From Clitopilus passeckerianus (taxonomy: Eukaryota; Basidiomycota; Agaricomycetes; Agaricales; Entolomataceae), in the NCBI GenBank assembly GCA_944990035.1, contig CALYLX010000116.1, positions 682,001 through 746,000 of the forward strand: a DNA stretch of 64,000 bases, in the 5' to 3' direction. The notes beneath the pieces are model-generated. The model had not been told where the DNA came from and did no database searches. It was given only the letters and a program-made list of their open reading frames with translations. The position numbers and the translations under genes are program-made. How positions within the stretch are numbered: the stretch's first letter is position 1; the number at the start of each line of letters is the position of its first letter. Positions 60,245 to 64,000 of the stretch are shown in pieces.

Positions 60245-60685
60245 TCATGACTTCCAAATGAGAACTGCGAGGGATCCGACGTAGAAGTAGATGAAGTGCT
60301 TGGTTTCTAGAAGAAATGAAGGCAGTATAAGCACAAGATAGATGTCAAAAGCGGGATATGTATAGAAAACGCAACAACGGGTAAGGGCGGTGGCATAGAT
60401 CTTCTGCTTACCATGTGTCACGTAACTGCCAAAGTTCTTTCCAACCACGACGTGCCATGTAGGACCATGTCGTCGGTCGAATTCCTTCTTAATCTGAGCA
60501 GCAATGTCCTTTTCGATGCTGTATTTTTCGAGGGCCGCTGTCGTGATGTCGACACTCTCCTGTTGCATCTCCTCGCTCATATCCACGTTCTTGATGATAG
60601 CCTTGGGTGCGCCATTTCCTGTGGCACCGGCGAGGCCAAGAGCGTCGGGGGTTGTGGAAGGTTGTGCGTCTTGTTTATCAGCCAT
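60245..60685 (-). CDS. DYN2: LC8-type dynein light chain
   Basis: A small dimerisation hub of cytoplasmic dynein and other complexes. It is 111 residues from two exons. The core is [63 protein letters not shown]. The intron gtaagc ... ttctag then leads to [20 protein letters not shown]. The start [20 protein letters not shown] adds an N-terminal extension of about 28 residues before the usual LC8 start, rich in Ala, Gly, Thr and Pro. Confidence 0.92.
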   Translation of the reverse strand: MADKQDAQPSTTPDALGLAGATGNGAPKAIIKNVDMSEEMQQESVDITTAALEKYSIEKDIAAQIKKEFDRRHGPTWHVVVGKNFGSYVTHGKQKIYATALTRCCVFYTYPAFDIYLVLILPSFLLETKHFIYFYVGSLAVLIWKS

Positions 60686-62031
60686 TGTAAAATGCAAGGG
60701 TGATGGGTGGTGACGAGCAAGAAATCTGATAGCTCGTGAGTCAGATGTAGGTCAGATATTTATAAGAAAAAATAGCCCACGTTTACGGGGTGTGTTGATG
60801 ACTTGAAACAGGCGTTATTAAGTTGTGGTGTGGTGCAAACGCCAGTCAAAAGTCAAAGGCAAGCCCGCGTGGCACGTGGTCGTTTTCGGAGGCTGGCCTG
60901 CTGCACATGGCTTCACGGTCCCGCTCACCTTCGCCTTTGGTTCTAGCTGCGCGGTCCTACCAAGAACATGCTGCCTTTTACCGAACTCGCCCCGAAGAGA
61001 AAATATCCATATACAGACGATTTATCGCATGGATCGCGCTTTTGCATCTTAGGGTCCACAATGCGCCGCAATATTATCTGTTCCCTTCTGTTCCGATTTG
61101 ACCCACTCTTTCTCGGATGCAAAAATGAAATGACTATCTTAGCTTTAAGCTAGCTGAGGAGCACGCTGCCCAGACGCGTCCTCCACATGGTTGCAACATT
61201 CTGATATATGGGAAGATGATGTTCAATTTACCGTGCCGGCACTTCCACCGACAACCAACCATGGAGATGAAAAGTGCAGCCTGTTCATGTGCTGATCGGT
61301 AATCCCGTAATCTGCGAACTGGAGGAAATGTGTAATTCAAAGGGCTTGACTTTTAGGGTCCCCGTCTCATCTGGCCTACCCAACCGCATGCTTTCTTCGG
61401 TTTCAACTTCTATATTCAGGCTTCTGGGCTTGTCTAAGGCGGCTCCCAGCGTCTATTAACACCATATGTCGTACGAGAAAACTCTTATCTATTGCGTATG
61501 TTGTCATACCGCACATTTCGGTGACGGCGAGGGAGCCACTCAAGCTTCTGGTTGGCTGGTGATTGCGCCTTGGCACGGTCCGTCGGCCTCCTCTCACTTC
61601 TTCCCCTGACAGTGCATCGTTTTATTGATCCTCGTACATCCCTATCAGCCTCGAGACCTGCCACGATCCTTGTGTCTTGTGATTAACATGTGCATCAGGG
61701 CCAGATCAAGGGTGATTATCACACATTCGAGCCACAAAACTATTAATCACGTCCACTTAACATGCTTAAAGTGAGCACATCTCTAACGGTTTCTGTCACT
61801 TGACGCGTTTTATGCTTGACACCTTGGTCGCCCCAGAATTCTTGTGAATAATATCTCTCAACAGACGGCGGCCGATCATCCGAATGAATTAGGTGTCCGA
61901 TAGACGCTCACAACTTTTCGGGGGTCAATAGGCAATGACTCGAGCTCAATTCTATGGTATCTCTATAAGCTATTTCTATGGATACCTAAAGTCATGCTAC
62001 AATTGTTCTATGGGATCACTCCAGTTCTATT
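60686..62031. other. 1.3-kb region without a gene
   Basis: No frame here shows a recognisable protein. The left part is the LC8 promoter and the right part is downstream of the kinase gene. ACGCGT occurs near 61175 and 61804. No RNA gene was recognised. Confidence 0.45.
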
Positions 62032-64000
62032 CTATTCTACACTGCCGTTCAATGGATCAAACAACCAAACTTGCTGCAATTTCTTACATACCTCTTTGAA
62101 CGTTTCCGGTGCTCCCTTCTCGTGTACAAGTGTCAAAGCCATCACATATCGTTGGTCATCTCCATACGTAACAATCCGTGGTTGCTGGAACACGACCTTG
62201 AACCTGACTGGCTTCAACGAGGCCATAACTCCAGCAGAATCCTTGAACTCCCCGTCTTACACTTCAAAACCCCTGTCACCTCGTTTTCAGGTGCAACATT
62301 CACGCACATGTCGGTCAGAAGCTTCCTGCATTCGCTCCGAGTAACTTGAAGGTCGCAGGTGGATAGAAGAGTCAGGGGAGCAGGCCGGAAGCTGAACACG
62401 TTCTCCAGCCAATGGCGTTTGACGGGTGCAGAGGCCATAGATGAAGTTGAGACCCCTGCGTCCGACGCACGACGAGATGCCTGCCTTGCCCAGTTTCGCC
62501 TTCGGGAAGTCAGTATCAATGACACTAGCACGTTTATGGGTTTTCCGCCGTCGGAGGATCGTGGAGGTGGCGGGTCGATGCCGATATTTTCCTTGTCGAC
62601 ATTCTTTGGCTTGTCAGAGAATAGTGCGATGCGATTTTGCTTCCGGTTGATGCTGAGAGGGCGGGTTCCTTTCGGTTTCTTGGTTGTCTCCTTGTTCTTC
62701 GACTGCAAAACACCAGGTAATTTTGTTGGCGTTGAACCTTCAGCGGACCAGGGGTCACCCGAAGTGGCAGCAGTCCTCGCATCCAAGGCGTTGATCTGTT
62801 CGGCGATTTGGTTGTAAAACTGTTGGACGTCCTTGTTTTTGGCCCTGGGAGGTGTGATGCGAGGCATCCGTTGGGGAGCGGGAGAGGGGGTGATCGAGGA
62901 AGATTCGAAAGACTTTCCTCCGACGAGGCTGATCTTTGACGGCTAGCGGCTCTGCGAGGGGTAGGTGGAGCATTCCTTTGGGGAAGTCCAACCATCTCCA
63001 GGACGTTGTTCACGTTACTGGCGGAAAAGGCCTTCTTATGACCAGCCTTAGCTTTTCGGCGTTGCATCCTTTCTCTAGCCAACCGCTTCTCCTCCTGTGT
63101 ATCCGCACTGATGTCTTCCAGATGCTTGTCGCGGTAGTCGACCAACAACCAATACATTGTCTTCTGCCAATTTGATCCTTGCTAAGCAGGTTTTCTTGAA
63201 TCTCCTGTTCGGGTAAGCCATCCCATAAGGCCTGTAAATTGGAGAGAATGCACGGATCGATCGCGTCGGCATTCTGGATGACACGAACATCATTTTGTGA
63301 ACCAGGAAGGGGCTGCTTCTGCATTCTGGGCTCGTAGAGATGGAAGAAGGGATGCTCCAAGATTTCGGCTGTCGTAATTCGCTGAGCTGGATTCGTATTC
63401 AACATTTGCTTGATCAATTGCTGGGCGTCCGGATGAATGGAAGCGGGCATTTCGTATTTCCCAACTCTAATGAGGTCGAGGAGAATGTCATAGTCTTCAT
63501 GGTCGAAAGGGAGTCCGCCAGTGAGGAGGGCGTAAAGAATTATACCGCATGACCAAGTATCCGCTGCGGGTCCGTCATAGCGCTGATTCTTGATAATTTC
63601 TGGGGCAGCATAGTGTGGACTCCCGCAGCAAGTCTTCAGCAGGTTCTCGGCACCCTCGGCTTGCCAGATTGCCATGCCGAAATCCGCTATTTTGATGTTG
63701 TTGTGCTCGTCGACCAGGATGTTCTCAGGTTTGAGATCGCGGTGGGCAATCTTGAAGCGATGGAGGTAGTCGACAGCACCAATGATTTGCTGGAAGAAGT
63801 GTAGAGCCTCTGGGAGCGGGAGTTTGCCTTTCTTGCACAGGAGATCGAAGAGTTCACCGCCTTTGACATATTCCAGAATCAAGTATAGCTCGGTGGAGGT
63901 TTCCCAGACGTCGTAGATCTGCATGATGTTGGGGTGTTCGAGGAGCTTCATGACTACAATTTCTCGCTCGGCCGCAATGCGATTTCGTTCCACTTCCTCA
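62032..64000 (-). CDS. Gin4/Nim1-type septin-associated protein kinase, 5' end cut off
   Basis: A serine/threonine kinase of the Nim1/Gin4/Hsl1 group, which couples septins and morphogenesis to Cdk1. The window starts inside the N-lobe (NIMQIYDVWETSTELYLILEYVKGGELFDLL). The catalytic loop HRDLKPENILV, DFGMAIW and the APE motif (CCGSPHYAAPEII) are intact. After the domain come a KTMYWLLVDYRDKHLEDI helix, a long basic disordered part, and a C-terminal KA1-like domain (VRFKVVFQQP ... VHEKGAPETFKEVCKKLQQVW) ending at 62032. The start codon lies beyond 64000. Frame breaks from missing bases lie at 62250-62253, 62886-62890 and 63177-63178. Confidence 0.88.

Noticed and set aside
1..64000. tRNA, rRNA, CRISPR, transposons or a virus-like or defence island
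   Set aside because: Reading the intergenic stretches showed no cloverleaf with A and B boxes, no rRNA, no repeat-spacer arrays, no transposase or reverse transcriptase, and no viral genes.

Overview
ORGANISM. This is nuclear DNA of a mushroom-forming basidiomycete (Agaricomycetes, probably Agaricales). The genes are dense and lie on both strands. Almost every one is cut by many introns of about 45-60 nt with GT(A/G)AGT-like donors and CTNAC branch sites. The gene set is typical: a GH5_5 endoglucanase with CBM1, F-box/LRR and BTB families, Zds1, Axl2-like and Bud6 polarity proteins, and a secreted protein with CBM19-like modules. I cannot name the genus. LAYOUT. 0.5-3.6 kb: F-box protein (+) and COQ6 (-). 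4-6.4 kb: an uncertain small ORF (-) and a damaged CBM1-GH5 endoglucanase (+). 6.7-9.1 kb: exocyst subunit SEC6 (+). 9.2-12.3 kb: NAD+ synthetase QNS1 (-). 12.5-19.8 kb: acetyl-CoA carboxylase ACC1 (-). 20.3-21.4 kb: Arp2/3 subunit ARPC2 (-). 22.1-24.8 kb: ZDS1 (-). 25.2-26.4 kb: the tiny MZT1 (-) and TMA16 (+), divergent. 26.7-28.9 kb: FAD monooxygenase (+). 29.2-31 kb: eight-finger Zap1-like factor (+). 31-34 kb: F-box/LRR-like protein and an LRR protein (both -). 34.2-37.8 kb: mitoribosomal MRP20 (-) and DCR2-like phosphoesterase (+), divergent. 38.1-41.3 kb: BUD6 (+). 42.4 kb: possible small gene. 43.2-44.9 kb: membrane-anchored glycosyltransferase-like protein (-). 45.1-47.2 kb: secreted protein with three tandem CBM19-like modules (-). 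49.4-51.2 kb: DHODH (+). 51.4-52.6 kb: BTB protein (+). 52.8-56.9 kb: importin KAP123 (+). 57.2-60 kb: Axl2-like protein (+). 60.2 kb: LC8 dynein light chain (-). 62-64 kb: Gin4/Nim1-type kinase (-), running off the right edge. HOW THEY FIT. Most genes are single-copy housekeeping functions in lipid, NAD, ubiquinone and pyrimidine synthesis, nuclear import and the mitoribosome. Eight of about twenty-six act in cell polarity or the cytoskeleton (SEC6, ARPC2, ZDS1, MZT1, BUD6, Axl2-like, LC8, Gin4-type kinase). I see no virus, transposon, CRISPR array, tRNA or rRNA. CAVEAT. At least twelve conserved genes carry one-base frame breaks, nearly all a base missing from a 2-5 nt homopolymer. They hit essential genes such as ACC1 and KAP123, so the most economical reading is uncorrected homopolymer undercalls in the assembly. 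Gene spans below join the frames across these breaks. I found no clearly novel system. The strongest leads are a three-site ACGCGT cluster before the LRR gene, the tandem CBM19-like module gene, two GC-AG introns, and the endoglucanase damage.
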